From positions 26,628 through 90,627 of the forward strand of contig DAHUYN010000009.1 in the NCBI GenBank assembly GCA_027315165.1: a DNA stretch of 64,000 bases. The letters run 5' to 3'. Both the position numbers and the translations under genes were made by a program. This document shows, one piece after another, positions 53,538 to 61,823 of the stretch (positions are counted from its first letter, which is position 1; each line of letters opens with the position of its first letter). Origin of the DNA: Thermoplasmata archaeon (GTDB taxonomy: Archaea; Thermoplasmatota; Thermoplasmata; Lutacidiplasmatales; UBA184). The notes beneath the pieces were generated by a model that was given only the letters and a program-made list of their open reading frames with translations, did no database searches and was not told where the DNA came from.

Positions 53538-55555
53538 GTCGGACCTGGGTGGTCGTGACCACGGTCCTCGCGGTCCTGGCTCTCTCAACGGGGTTCTCGG
53601 GAGCGGCGCCCGGCGGCCGGCTCGCCTCGGGGCACGCACCGCGCGCGGACGCGGTCGCACTCGGCGCATCGGACCGCCCCGGACCTTCGGTACCCACCAC
53701 CCCGGGATGGATCAACCTCACTTCGCCCGGGGTCGGAAAGGCGCCTCCGCGGACCTACGCGGGGTCCATGGCCTACGACGCCGCGGACGCGGAGTGGATC
53801 CTGTTCGGCGGCTGCGATCCCTCGTGTCCCTCGAACCAGACCTGGGCGTTCGTCCACGGCGGCTGGGTCAATCTGACCGGCGAGAGTCGGGTTCCCCCGG
53901 CCCGCTCCTCGGCGAGCCTGACGTACGACCCGAATGCCGGCGGCCTCCTTCTCTTCGGGGGCGTGGGACGCGCGTCCGTGTTCCTGAACGACACCTGGCT
54001 TTTCCGCGGGGGCCTCTGGACGAACGTCTCCGACCTCGGCGTCGCGCCGTCCCCTCGGGAGGGGGCAGGGATGACGTTCGACGCCGCCGCGGATGTGAAC
54101 GGCTCGCTGCTGTTCGGCGGATGCGTGGCCGGGTTCCTCAGCATCGGCTGCTTCAACGATACCTGGCTCTGGCACCCCGGGGCCGGCTGGAGCCCGCTGG
54201 CGACGGGAGACGCTCCGCCCCCTCGTGGCCTCGCGATGCTGGCCTACGACCCTTCCGCGAGCTACACCCTCCTGTTCGGCGGCTTCGGGGTCTGCGGCAG
54301 TGTGTACTGCTCGCTGTCGGACTCCTGGGAGTTCCACTCGGGGGCCTGGTGGCGAGTGAACCCGGCCGCGGCCCATCCGCCCGACCGACTCGCGGCTGGC
54401 CTCGCGTATGATGCCCCGTTGGGGGGGCTCGTGCTCGTGGGAGGGGTGAACGGCACCACGAACGCCGATCTCGCGGACAGCTGGCTCTTCTCCTCCGGCA
54501 GCTGGACCAACCTCTCGGCGGCCGGCCTCGCGCTTCCGCCCGTGCGCTCCGGCCTCGCGCTGGCCGGCTCGGCGGATGGGGCGGTGTTGCTGCTCTACGG
54601 AGGGATCGTCGACGCCACCTCGACTCCCCTCGGAGACACGTGGGTCCTCGAGACGCCGTTGACGGTCTCGTTCACCTCGAGCCCCTCGGCGGCGGAGCGC
54701 TCCCAGTCGACCTCCTGGACGACGGACGTGGCGGGGGGATGGGCGCCGTACGCGCTTCTGCTCACGTTCGGCGACGGGGGAGGTGCCTCCGCGGTCGGTG
54801 TCGGCCCCTCGTTCTCCTTCGGCTACTCGTACAACCTCACGGGCACGTGGCTCGCCACCGTCGAGGCGACCGACGCCATGGGGGTGCGCGCGCTCGCGAC
54901 CCATTCCGTCTCCGTATCCGCCGGGCCCTCCGTGATGATCCAGCCGTCGCTCCGGGCCACCGACGTCGGGATCGCGGTGGCCATGGCCGCGCTGGCAAGC
55001 TCTTCGGCCCCGATCGCGAGCTACGCCTGGACGTTCGGCGACGGGGCGGTCGGCACCACCGGGAACGTCTCCCATGCCTACACGGTGGCAGGGACCTACT
55101 CCGTCTCCCTCGTGACGACGGACTCGGTCGGCGCCGACGCCACGGCCACGACCACGATCACGGTGAACCCGCTCCCGCTCGTCAGCATCGGCCTCACGTC
55201 CGCGGTCTCCTCGAGCGCGGTCGCCCTCCTCGCCCAGGCGTCGGGAGGCACGGCCCCGTTCAGCTATTCGTGGGTGCTCGGTGACGGGAACCGGTCGACC
55301 GCGGCGGGGCCCACGCACGTCTACGCGAGCCCCGGAGACTACAACGTCCAGCTCTGGTTGAACGACTCGGCCGGCGGGTCGGCGCACGCCGCGTCGTCGG
55401 TCCACGTCTCGGCCGCCCCACCCCCGTCGGGGCCGAACACCTCCTCCACCCCGACCTCTATTCCGGGCTGGTACTGGGGGGCGCTCGCCGGCATCGCGAT
55501 CGTGACGATCGTCGGGGCGGTCTGGCTCCTGCGGGGCGGCCGCCCTCGACGCTGA
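53534..55555 (+). CDS. Kelch and PKD surface protein with C-terminal anchor
   Basis: A 673-residue protein coupled to the preceding gene by an ATGA overlap. It has a signal peptide (WVVVTTVLAVLALSTGFSG). Kelch-type units at about 75-370 include MAYDAADAEWILFGGCDPSC, LTYDPNAGGLLLFGG, NDTWLFRGG, LAYDPSASYTLLFGGF and SDSWEFHSG. Three PKD-like domains follow (LTFGDGGGASAVG, YAWTFGDGAVGTTG, YSWVLGDGNRSTA), each ending in a GTY/GDY motif. The membrane helix is WYWGALAGIAIVTIVGAVWLL, with the basic tail RGGRPRR. It is the clearest kelch/PKD architecture in the island. Confidence 0.85.
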   Translation: MSRTWVVVTTVLAVLALSTGFSGAAPGGRLASGHAPRADAVALGASDRPGPSVPTTPGWINLTSPGVGKAPPRTYAGSMAYDAADAEWILFGGCDPSCPSNQTWAFVHGGWVNLTGESRVPPARSSASLTYDPNAGGLLLFGGVGRASVFLNDTWLFRGGLWTNVSDLGVAPSPREGAGMTFDAAADVNGSLLFGGCVAGFLSIGCFNDTWLWHPGAGWSPLATGDAPPPRGLAMLAYDPSASYTLLFGGFGVCGSVYCSLSDSWEFHSGAWWRVNPAAAHPPDRLAAGLAYDAPLGGLVLVGGVNGTTNADLADSWLFSSGSWTNLSAAGLALPPVRSGLALAGSADGAVLLLYGGIVDATSTPLGDTWVLETPLTVSFTSSPSAAERSQSTSWTTDVAGGWAPYALLLTFGDGGGASAVGVGPSFSFGYSYNLTGTWLATVEATDAMGVRALATHSVSVSAGPSVMIQPSLRATDVGIAVAMAALASSSAPIASYAWTFGDGAVGTTGNVSHAYTVAGTYSVSLVTTDSVGADATATTTITVNPLPLVSIGLTSAVSSSAVALLAQASGGTAPFSYSWVLGDGNRSTAAGPTHVYASPGDYNVQLWLNDSAGGSAHAASSVHVSAAPPPSGPNTSSTPTSIPGWYWGALAGIAIVTIVGAVWLLRGGRPRR

Positions 55556-55667
55556 GCGCCCGGCCCGGACGCCGGCCCGCGGGGTACCCGGGCGCCCCTT
55601 CTCTCCCGTGCGTTCGAAGCAGCGGCGAAAGGCCCGGTCGCGGGGGAGAGCACGGGCGTGGCGAGGC

Positions 55668-56804
55668 TCACACGAGGTGATCGAGAGGATCGTCTTCGTT
55701 CCTCGCCTCCACCGGAGCGGGTGGGGGCGGCGGCGGGGGACGGGGAGGGGCGGCAGCGGGTCGTTGTCGCCTTCGCCGGTTCCGTACGACGGCGAGCGGC
55801 AAGAGGACGGCGGTCACGACGAGTCCCGCGAGCAGGATCGGGGCCACCAAGGTCCCTCCGCTCGAGGCCACGGCCGGCGGGGCCGAGCCGTTTCCGCCCG
55901 GCGCGATCGGTCCCTTCGTAGTGCCCGCGAACCCGAGGTAGAAGGTGAACGGCAGAATGAACACCCACAGCAGTACGAGGACCACGACCAGGACGATCGC
56001 CAGCGAGTCCCACGCGCCGGGCGGTCCGCCGGAAGGGCCGGCGGGAGCGTAGGGAGGGGGGTAGGCGACGGCGGGCGGTGGCGGAGGAGGGATCCAGCCC
56101 CCCTCGAGCTTCCGCTCGCCGCGCTTGAGGCCGAGCGCGAGAAGGAGGAGCCCGATGACCGAGAAGACCGGCAGGAGGGAGAGCGCGCCCCCCAGTTCGA
56201 CGCCGCTCTCGTCGTAGGTGGCGCCGACCGTCGAGGCCCCGACGACGATCCCGAGCACACCCCCGAAGGCCAGCAGCCCTCCGAGGATCAGCAGGAGGTT
56301 CACGACGTCCGCCAGATTCGAGGCCAGCACCGGGCTGTAGACCGCCGAGTAGCCGCTGTTGCTGGCTCCCGGCGCGACGAAGCTTCCGAGCCACGCGGCC
56401 CAGCCGACGGCGAACAGGCCGAACCCAATCGTACCGACGGTCGCGAGCGCGACCGCCGAGTCGACGTGCAACGGTGGCGAGCCCTTGGCCAGCGCCTCGA
56501 GGCTGCGAGACCAGAGCAGGCAGGAGAGGAGGGCGACCGCGGCGCCGAGGAGGAGGGTGAAGTTCAGGCCGAAGATCTCTCCCGACGAGACGGTAAGCCC
56601 GTTCGCACCGTAGGCGATCGTCGTCGAGACCGGGATTGTCGAGTACAGCGAGCCGACGATATACAGAGCAAGCACGCTCCCCCAGATCAGGACCTGACCG
56701 AGGAGGCCCACGAGCGAGGCGCGCCTCAGGCCCCGGAACCCTGCGACGGCTTTCGAGGGGGACGGAGGGGGCGCCGCCTGGGCCGGCCGCTCCCGCCCGT
56801 CCAT
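55668..56804 (-). CDS. DUF973-like multi-pass membrane protein
   Basis: A 378-residue protein with about seven membrane helices: near 28-52, 78-96, 115-140, 160-185, 205-222, 268-295 and 315-335. Pro-rich loops (PPPPPPAVAYPPPYAPAG) and a basic/Pro-rich C-terminal tail (RNRRRRQRPAAAPPRPPPPP) are cytoplasmic or surface-exposed. The pattern resembles archaeal DUF973 membrane proteins, but the match is by impression only. Function is unknown. It is divergent from the following HTH gene. Confidence 0.55.
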   Translation of the reverse strand: MDGRERPAQAAPPPSPSKAVAGFRGLRRASLVGLLGQVLIWGSVLALYIVGSLYSTIPVSTTIAYGANGLTVSSGEIFGLNFTLLLGAAVALLSCLLWSRSLEALAKGSPPLHVDSAVALATVGTIGFGLFAVGWAAWLGSFVAPGASNSGYSAVYSPVLASNLADVVNLLLILGGLLAFGGVLGIVVGASTVGATYDESGVELGGALSLLPVFSVIGLLLLALGLKRGERKLEGGWIPPPPPPAVAYPPPYAPAGPSGGPPGAWDSLAIVLVVVLVLLWVFILPFTFYLGFAGTTKGPIAPGGNGSAPPAVASSGGTLVAPILLAGLVVTAVLLPLAVVRNRRRRQRPAAAPPRPPPPPPPAPVEARNEDDPLDHLV

Positions 56805-56903
56805 GCGGCGACGAGGACGTCCGCAGATTTAACGCGCACAACCGGAAAGTCGAGGGATTGTATAGTCGCTCGGCCTCCTTGTCTCGAGCCGGGTCGGGCG
56901 CGG

Positions 56904-57926
56904 ATGCACGAGCTGACCGTCTCCGAAGCCGCGACGATCCTCGCGATCCTCTCGAGAGAAGGGCTCGGAGACAACGCCGACATCGCTGCCTCCGGCATCC
57001 CGGCTTCGACCTACTACGCCACGCGACGGAGGATCTACGAAGCCGGGTGGCTTTCGGACCGCTACCTGCCGAACCCCTGGGCCTCCGGCGTCGCGTCGAT
57101 CGACTTCGTGCTGGCCCATCCGGGTCCCGCCGATCGCGGCCGGCTCGAGCGGGAGTGGGCCTCGCGGGAGGGGAACGTCCTCCTCTGGTCCGGCCCGAAC
57201 GTCGTCCTCGGGATCTTCTTCCGCCCGAACGCGGAGGCGCCGAGCCCGGAGGACGGGTCGAGGATCTCGGTCACCCCCGACGCCGGTTCCGTCCCGGTCT
57301 ACTTCGACTTCTCTCGGCCGTGGGCTCGGTTCATCGACGTGGAGCGGGAGACCTTGTATCCCCGCCCCCTCCAGCCCCCGGCCGGTGCCCTCGAGCGGAC
57401 GTCCGCCTCGAAGGTTCGCGAGCTCGTCGCCTCGGACCAGGCCGGGAAGGGCGAGCCTTCCGCTCCCCACCGCTGGCATTCGACGACCGACCTCTCCCGA
57501 GGTCAGCAACGGTCGCTGGAGCGGGGCCTCGTCGAGAGTCGTACGTTCCTCAACCTGGACTCCCTGCCTCCATACCGAGGGCGAGAGCTCGGAGAGATCG
57601 TCTTTCTCACCGGTCGGCTCCGAGAGGGTGTCTCGTCCACGGACGTCCTCGGATCGCTCGACCGCGACTGCCGAGTCTCCCCCTTCCTCCTGGCGGACGA
57701 CGGCTCGCAGGTCCTCCTCCTCGCCCTCGGGCAGGTCGCGACCGCGGTGTCGAGGCGTACGAGGATCCCGAGGGCCACACACTCCGTCGCATCCACGCTC
57801 GACGAGGCGCTGAAGGGTGTGCAGATGACCGTGGAGCCGACGTGGAGCGTAATGAGGCCGACGGACCATCGGTACGACCGCGCGGCCCCTCTCCCTCCCG
57901 GGGTGAAGGACCGCGAAGGGCCGTAG
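56904..57926 (+). CDS. Putative helix-turn-helix protein, 340 residues
   Basis: The first 60 residues (ELTVSEAATILAILSREGLG, IAASGIPASTYYATRRRIYE, AGWLSDRYLPNP) form a clear winged-helix-like unit. The remaining 280 residues are mixed alpha/beta (NVLLWSGPNVVLGIFFRPNA; PVYFDFSRPWARFIDVERE; DRDCRVSPFLLADDGSQVLL) and could be a ligand-sensing or multimer domain. ATG 56904 starts the domain, and the long open frame upstream is antisense to the membrane protein gene. No family is recognised. A regulator role is an inference. Confidence 0.65.
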   Translation: MHELTVSEAATILAILSREGLGDNADIAASGIPASTYYATRRRIYEAGWLSDRYLPNPWASGVASIDFVLAHPGPADRGRLEREWASREGNVLLWSGPNVVLGIFFRPNAEAPSPEDGSRISVTPDAGSVPVYFDFSRPWARFIDVERETLYPRPLQPPAGALERTSASKVRELVASDQAGKGEPSAPHRWHSTTDLSRGQQRSLERGLVESRTFLNLDSLPPYRGRELGEIVFLTGRLREGVSSTDVLGSLDRDCRVSPFLLADDGSQVLLLALGQVATAVSRRTRIPRATHSVASTLDEALKGVQMTVEPTWSVMRPTDHRYDRAAPLPPGVKDREGP

Positions 57927-58019
57927 AACCGCAGCGCCTCTCCCGGACCGGCCCCGGCCGGGCTCGCGGCCCTCGCGCGCCACGGCGACCATCAGTCCAC
58001 CGGCCTTGCGGAACGGCGC
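57927..58019. other. Short gap between convergent genes
   Basis: These 93 bases lie between the HTH gene end and the small cysteine-rich gene end. No feature is seen. Confidence 0.3.
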
Positions 58020-58271
58020 TTACGGGGTCCTCGGTCGGAACCAAGGACATCGCAGAACGGGCTGACGAGGATAGCGCTCCGGCGCGATGGGGCAGAGGAT
58101 GTAGGTGGCCGCGCGCGTCGCGACGTACCTCGGGGGGGCCGCACACCGGTGGCAGAGCGAATCGGGGAACGGGACCGGGCTCTCGGGGGGCGTCGGCCCC
58201 GCAGGGGCGATCCCCTCGGAGCGGGCGGGCGCATCCGCGGGCACGACGCGTGCCGGACCGCCCGGAGTCAA
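58020..58271 (-). CDS. Small cysteine-rich protein coupled to the alkyltransferase-like gene
   Basis: About 83 residues, with the informative part in the last 45: FPDSLCHRCAAPPRYVATRA, then TYILCPIAPERYPRQPVLRC and PWF. The pattern CxxC...C...C with YPRQPVLxCPxF looks conserved in small zinc-binding proteins of unknown function. A TTG start at 58271 overlaps the stop of the upstream repair gene (TTGA), although a GTG at 58244 is also possible. The N-terminal 35 residues are Pro/Ala-rich and may be non-essential. Confidence 0.55.
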   Translation of the reverse strand: MTPGGPARVVPADAPARSEGIAPAGPTPPESPVPFPDSLCHRCAAPPRYVATRAATYILCPIAPERYPRQPVLRCPWFRPRTP

Positions 58272-58684
58272 GGGTCACGACCGCGACGAGGGCCGCCTCG
58301 CGGGCCCGCCCGCTCGTTCGGCCCCCCTCGATCGCCGCGGGCCTTCCCCCGGCGCGGCCCGGGCCGGTCTCGGCCGGGCGGCCTCGGCTCCCCGAGCCGG
58401 AGCTCGTGGAGGTCCATGCGGACTCTTCCCCCGCGAAATCGCACGCCTTCGATCTCGAGGCGAAGCCGCTGCTCCCGCCCTTCGTCGCCGAGGAGGGCGA
58501 TACGGCCCCGTGAGGCCAGGACACGATGCCAGGGCAACCCCTCCGAGGACCGCAGCACCGAGACGGCGAGGCGGGCGGCCCGGGGGAATCCGGCGGCCTT
58601 TGCGACCCGGCCGTAGGTCATCACCTTCCCGCGGGGGATCCGGGCGATGACCCGTCGGACCCGTTCGACCGCTACGCTTCGCAT
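58268..58684 (-). CDS. atl: Alkyltransferase-like DNA repair protein (ATL)
   Basis: A 138-residue protein. Residues 1-95 match the C-terminal DNA-binding domain of O6-alkylguanine-DNA alkyltransferases (VRRVIARIPRGKVMTYGRVA, SSEGLPWHRVLASRGRIALL). Trp52 in PWHRV replaces the alkyl-accepting Cys of PCHRV, the hallmark of ATL proteins, which bind O6-alkylguanine and hand it to nucleotide excision repair. The last 40 residues are an Arg/Pro/Gly-rich tail of unknown importance. The ATG at 58684 fits the usual domain start. The stop overlaps the following small gene. Confidence 0.85.
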   Translation of the reverse strand: MRSVAVERVRRVIARIPRGKVMTYGRVAKAAGFPRAARLAVSVLRSSEGLPWHRVLASRGRIALLGDEGREQRLRLEIEGVRFRGGRVRMDLHELRLGEPRPPGRDRPGPRRGKARGDRGGPNERAGPRGGPRRGRDP

Positions 58685-58899
58685 GATCTCGAGGGACGGC
58701 CGTGACGGCCATCGCCGGGCCCCCGATGAGCTCTCGGGCCCCAAGGGCTCGCCTCCGTCGCCGAGCTCGGCCCGTGGGGTCCTCGACGGCTCGTTCGGTT
58801 CCCCGTCTCCTGCTCCGGCGTTGGCCCGCCGCCTGCAGGGCGACGACCCAGAGGGGGCGGGTCGAGGAGAATGGACGTCGAAGCCCGTGCGACGACGGG

Positions 58900-59401
58900 C
58901 CGCGGCCGGCGAGATCGGCCCGGCTGACACGCGAGGGGGAGCCGACGCTCGCCCGACGCGCGCGCATCGCGGGTACGATCCTTCGCGCCCTCGCGGTCTA
59001 CTCCGCCCGGTTCGTCGGCGCGGTCTCCGCGATCCTCCGGGTCGGGTCGAACCGTCCGCGCGAGCGGGCGATCATCGAGAGGGCTCTGGGCCTTCTCGCG
59101 ATCCGGGTCGTCGTGGGCGGCCTCCGGACCCTTCGGTACCGCGACGCCTTCCGCGCCGCGTTTCGACGCGTACCCGGTCGCTGGGTTCTGGTTCTTCGTC
59201 TACGGACGGAGGGTCTACCTGCCGTCGTACTCGCTGCCACCGCGACCTCGCGCACGTGTGCCGCGCGGGTACCGCTCCCCGCTCGCCTACCTGGTGCCGC
59301 TCGCGTTCCAGATCCCGGCGGTCGTGGTCGTCGTCGAGCTCCGACACCGGTTCGGGATCCCCCTCTTCCCCGGCTCGCGACGCCGCGGGCCGGTCGCGTA
59401 G
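58900..59401 (+). pseudogene. Small membrane protein gene split by a frameshift
   Basis: From about 58925 one frame gives ARIAGTILRALAVYSARFVG, then RALGLLAIRVVVGGLRTLRY, with good third-position G/C. From about 59165 the coding signal passes to another frame: DAYPVAGFWFFVYGRRVYLP, then SPLAYLVPLAFQIPAVVVVV and ELRHRFGIPLFPG, ending at TAG 59399. The second frame has no start codon of its own, so a frameshift (or sequencing error) near 59155-59175 is inferred. The joined product would have two or three membrane segments. The start is not resolved and no family is recognised. Confidence 0.5.
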
Positions 59402-59424
59402 GGCTCGGCCGCGGGAGCCGCGCG

Positions 59425-59973
59425 TCAGGCGAGCGCGTCCGCGAGGTTCTGGCGGGTGACGATGCCGATCAGGCGACCGTTCTCGACGACCGGGAGCCTC
59501 TTGACCGAGTAGGCCCGGAGGAGCCGGGCCGCCTCTCCCATCGAGGAGTCCGGGTCGATCGTGACGACGCGCCGTGTCATCACCTCGGAGACGTGCGCCC
59601 TCTCGAGACGCCGGACACACTGTTCCATCCGGGAGGCGCTGGCCCGCCCCGCGACGTCGAGCAGGAGCTCGAGGACACCGCGGGGGGACCCGAGGCCCAC
59701 GGAGCGGTCCAGCTCCGCGAGGATGTCGCGCTCGCTCACGACCCCGAGGACCTGGTCCTTCTCGTCGACGACGGGGAGGCCCGAGACGTGCTTGTCCCGC
59801 ATCGTCTGCGCGGCCTCGAGCAGCGACCAGCTGGGGCCGGCCGTGAAGGTCTCGCTCGTCATGACCTGCCGGACGGTCAGCGCTCGCGGGCGGTCGTTCG
59901 GGGGAATGTCCGAGAACTCGGTCGGCGCGGGTGCTTCCGTCCGTACCCTCGGGGACGGCGTCTGCGACCTCAT
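59425..59973 (-). CDS. Tandem CBS-domain protein
   Basis: About 182 residues with two CBS domains: VRQVMTSETFTAGPSWSLLE...HVSGLPVVDEKDQVLGVVSE and VSEVMTRRVVTIDPDSSMGE...SVKRLPVVENGRLIGIVTRQ. CBS pairs bind adenosine nucleotides and regulate partner proteins. An insertion (LDRSVGLGSPRGVLELLLDV) sits between the domains, as in other archaeal stand-alone CBS proteins. ATG 59973 is preferred over ATG 60027 because the longer N-terminus is low-complexity. Confidence 0.85.
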   Translation of the reverse strand: MRSQTPSPRVRTEAPAPTEFSDIPPNDRPRALTVRQVMTSETFTAGPSWSLLEAAQTMRDKHVSGLPVVDEKDQVLGVVSERDILAELDRSVGLGSPRGVLELLLDVAGRASASRMEQCVRRLERAHVSEVMTRRVVTIDPDSSMGEAARLLRAYSVKRLPVVENGRLIGIVTRQNLADALA

Positions 59974-60092
59974 CCTCCCTCTCGCCTCCGGTCCCGCGCT
60001 CGGTCGGGAGAGGCGGCTCGAGGGCATAGTCGCGAGGTCAAGCGCCCTGCACGTTCCCCGGGGCTTGCGCTACGCCGCCGCGAGACGGCACA

Positions 60093-60437
60093 CTACTCCG
60101 GAAGCCCGAGACCGCTCCAGGCGGGATAGCGCGTGACGATCCCGTCGCAGACGTTGGCGAAGTACCGGCCCTTCGCCCGGAACTGCATGATCCGCTTTCC
60201 TTCCTGGGCCAGCTTCGCCCACCGAGAGGCCTTCTCGGGGTTCTGCTCGATCCCCTCGATGACGGCGCCCTCGTAGGAGAACGCCACCGTCCGGAGCCCG
60301 AGGCTGCGCGTGCGACCCAGCCGGATCGGGCCGCCTGGTAGGTCGACCGTCTCGCGCGACTCGACGAGGCTCTGACGCCAGACCTCCACGAGCTGCTCTC
60401 GGAGCGTCGGCACGAGACGTCCTCGAAGGAACCCCAA
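60093..60437 (-). CDS. Hypothetical protein, 114 residues
   Basis: It begins MGFLRGRLVPTLREQLVEVW and ends YFANVCDGIVTRYPAWSGLG, with mixed alpha/beta character, a single Cys and no membrane segment. Codon use is like that of neighbouring genes. It lies 50 bases after the GNAT gene on the same strand and may be in the same transcript. No family is recognised. Confidence 0.55.
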   Translation of the reverse strand: MGFLRGRLVPTLREQLVEVWRQSLVESRETVDLPGGPIRLGRTRSLGLRTVAFSYEGAVIEGIEQNPEKASRWAKLAQEGKRIMQFRAKGRYFANVCDGIVTRYPAWSGLGLPE

Positions 60438-60487
60438 CGCAAGAGCTCGTATCCGTTCTTCCCCGCGACCTCCGCGACCCGTGGGCT

Positions 60488-61087
60488 TCAGCGTCTCTCG
60501 CGGAGCCGCAGCTCGAAGAACAGCGACCCCGTGTAGGGGGAGGCCCAGTAGGGCGGGATCTCCACGAACCCGAGGCTCCGGTAGAGCGCGACCGCCGACC
60601 GCATTCCCGGGAGGGTGTCGAGCCGCACGCTCTCGTAGCCGAGCCGACCGGCACGCCGGAGGAGGTGCGTCGTGATACGTCGGCCGACCCCGAGACCGCG
60701 GGCCCGACTCTGGACGAAGACCCGCTTGAGCTCGGCCGTCCCCGCGTCCAGCGGTCGGATCGCCCCGGCGCCGACGGGCCGACCGTCGAGATAGGCGACG
60801 ACGATCGCCCCTTTCGGGGGCCCGTACGGGCCGGGGAGACCGTCGGCCTCGAGCGACAGTTTCTCGGTGCCCCGACGGAAGATATCGTCGTCGAAGTTCG
60901 TCACCTCACGATGGCGGGCCAGCCACCGGCGGTAGCCGTGGAACATGCGGCGCGCGTTCTCGAGGTCCGCGACGGACCTCGCCGCCCGGAGCTCGACGAG
61001 GCGGGGACCCGGTTCGGGCCGAGCACGGCGCCGTAGGGGATCGCGTTTCGTCGGTGGTCCGCGCGTGCGCCGCATTCCGGATCCCAT
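60488..61087 (-). CDS. GNAT-family N-acetyltransferase
   Basis: About 199 residues. The core AIVVAYLDGRPVGAGAIRPL, AELKRVFVQSRARGLGVGRR (motif A, Arg/Gln-x-x-Gly-x-Gly for acetyl-CoA binding) and GYESVRLDTLPGM plus AVALYRSLGFVEIPPY (motif B) is typical of GNAT enzymes. The substrate is unknown. The first 35 residues are Arg/Pro-rich and the true start may lie inside. It begins 6 bases after the VOC gene stop, so the pair is probably co-transcribed. Confidence 0.8.
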   Translation of the reverse strand: MGSGMRRTRGPPTKRDPLRRRARPEPGPRLVELRAARSVADLENARRMFHGYRRWLARHREVTNFDDDIFRRGTEKLSLEADGLPGPYGPPKGAIVVAYLDGRPVGAGAIRPLDAGTAELKRVFVQSRARGLGVGRRITTHLLRRAGRLGYESVRLDTLPGMRSAVALYRSLGFVEIPPYWASPYTGSLFFELRLRERR

Positions 61088-61093
61088 GCCGGA

Positions 61094-61609
61094 CTAGCGA
61101 GACTTCCGACCTCGCCGGGACCGGGGCCGTCGGCGCGCGCGTGCCGTGCGTGCCGGCGGGGAGGTGCGCGCGGAGCGCGAGGGAGCGCTCGGTCGGGTCC
61201 GGGACCGGCGACGCGCGGTCGGGGCCCGTCGGGCGGTCTCGCGGCGCACGAAGGACGCGGGCGCACCGACAAGCCAGAAGACATTCCCGTCCGGGTCGGC
61301 GAACTTGGCGCTGCCGCCCCACGGCTCGATCCGAACGGGCTCGGGGAAGAGGACGCCCGCTGCCTCCATCCGGCGAACCATCGGCTCGATCTCGTCGGTG
61401 ACGAAAGCGATCCCGGTGTTCCCCGGCGCGACGGGCTCGAACCCCTCGCAGAGGTGCAGGAGGAACCTCTCACCGGGAGGTGCGACGACGACCGCGTGGC
61501 CCTCGGGCTCTCCGACCGTGTGGACGGCAAAGCCGAGCTTCTCCTGCCACCAGGACGCCGTGGCCCGGGCGTTCGTCACCGCGACCGAGAAGTCCGCGAA
61601 GGCGAGCAT
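61094..61609 (-). CDS. VOC (glyoxalase/bleomycin-resistance-like) protein with Arg-rich tail
   Basis: A 171-residue protein. Residues 1-120 form two beta-alpha-beta-beta-beta units: FADFSVAVTNARATASWWQE, VHTVGEPEGHAVVVAPPGER, GNTGIAFVTDEIEPMVRRME, KFADPDGNVFWLVG. The last has the metal-site DPDGN and the late FWLVG. The substrate is unknown. The final 45 residues are almost entirely Arg/Ser/Thr/Pro, which is unusual and may reflect a lost stop codon or a DNA/RNA-binding tail. The GNAT gene follows closely. Confidence 0.75.
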   Translation of the reverse strand: MLAFADFSVAVTNARATASWWQEKLGFAVHTVGEPEGHAVVVAPPGERFLLHLCEGFEPVAPGNTGIAFVTDEIEPMVRRMEAAGVLFPEPVRIEPWGGSAKFADPDGNVFWLVGAPASFVRRETARRAPTARRRSRTRPSAPSRSARTSPPARTARARRRPRSRRGRKSR

Positions 61610-61823
61610 GATCTCCTCGTCCTCGCGTAGCTCCGGCCTCAGATAAGGTCGCGAGCGGGGTCACGAAACGCCGTCTCCGCCACGAGGCCGAACGCCGTGC
61701 CGAACACCGTTCCCTCCGCTCGGAGGCTCGAGGGCGCGCGCCTTTCGGCGACGTCCGCCGGCGATCGCGAGGAGGGACCGCGCGGCAAAAGTAGAAATCC
61801 GAGGAGAAGGTGAGGAGCACTCT

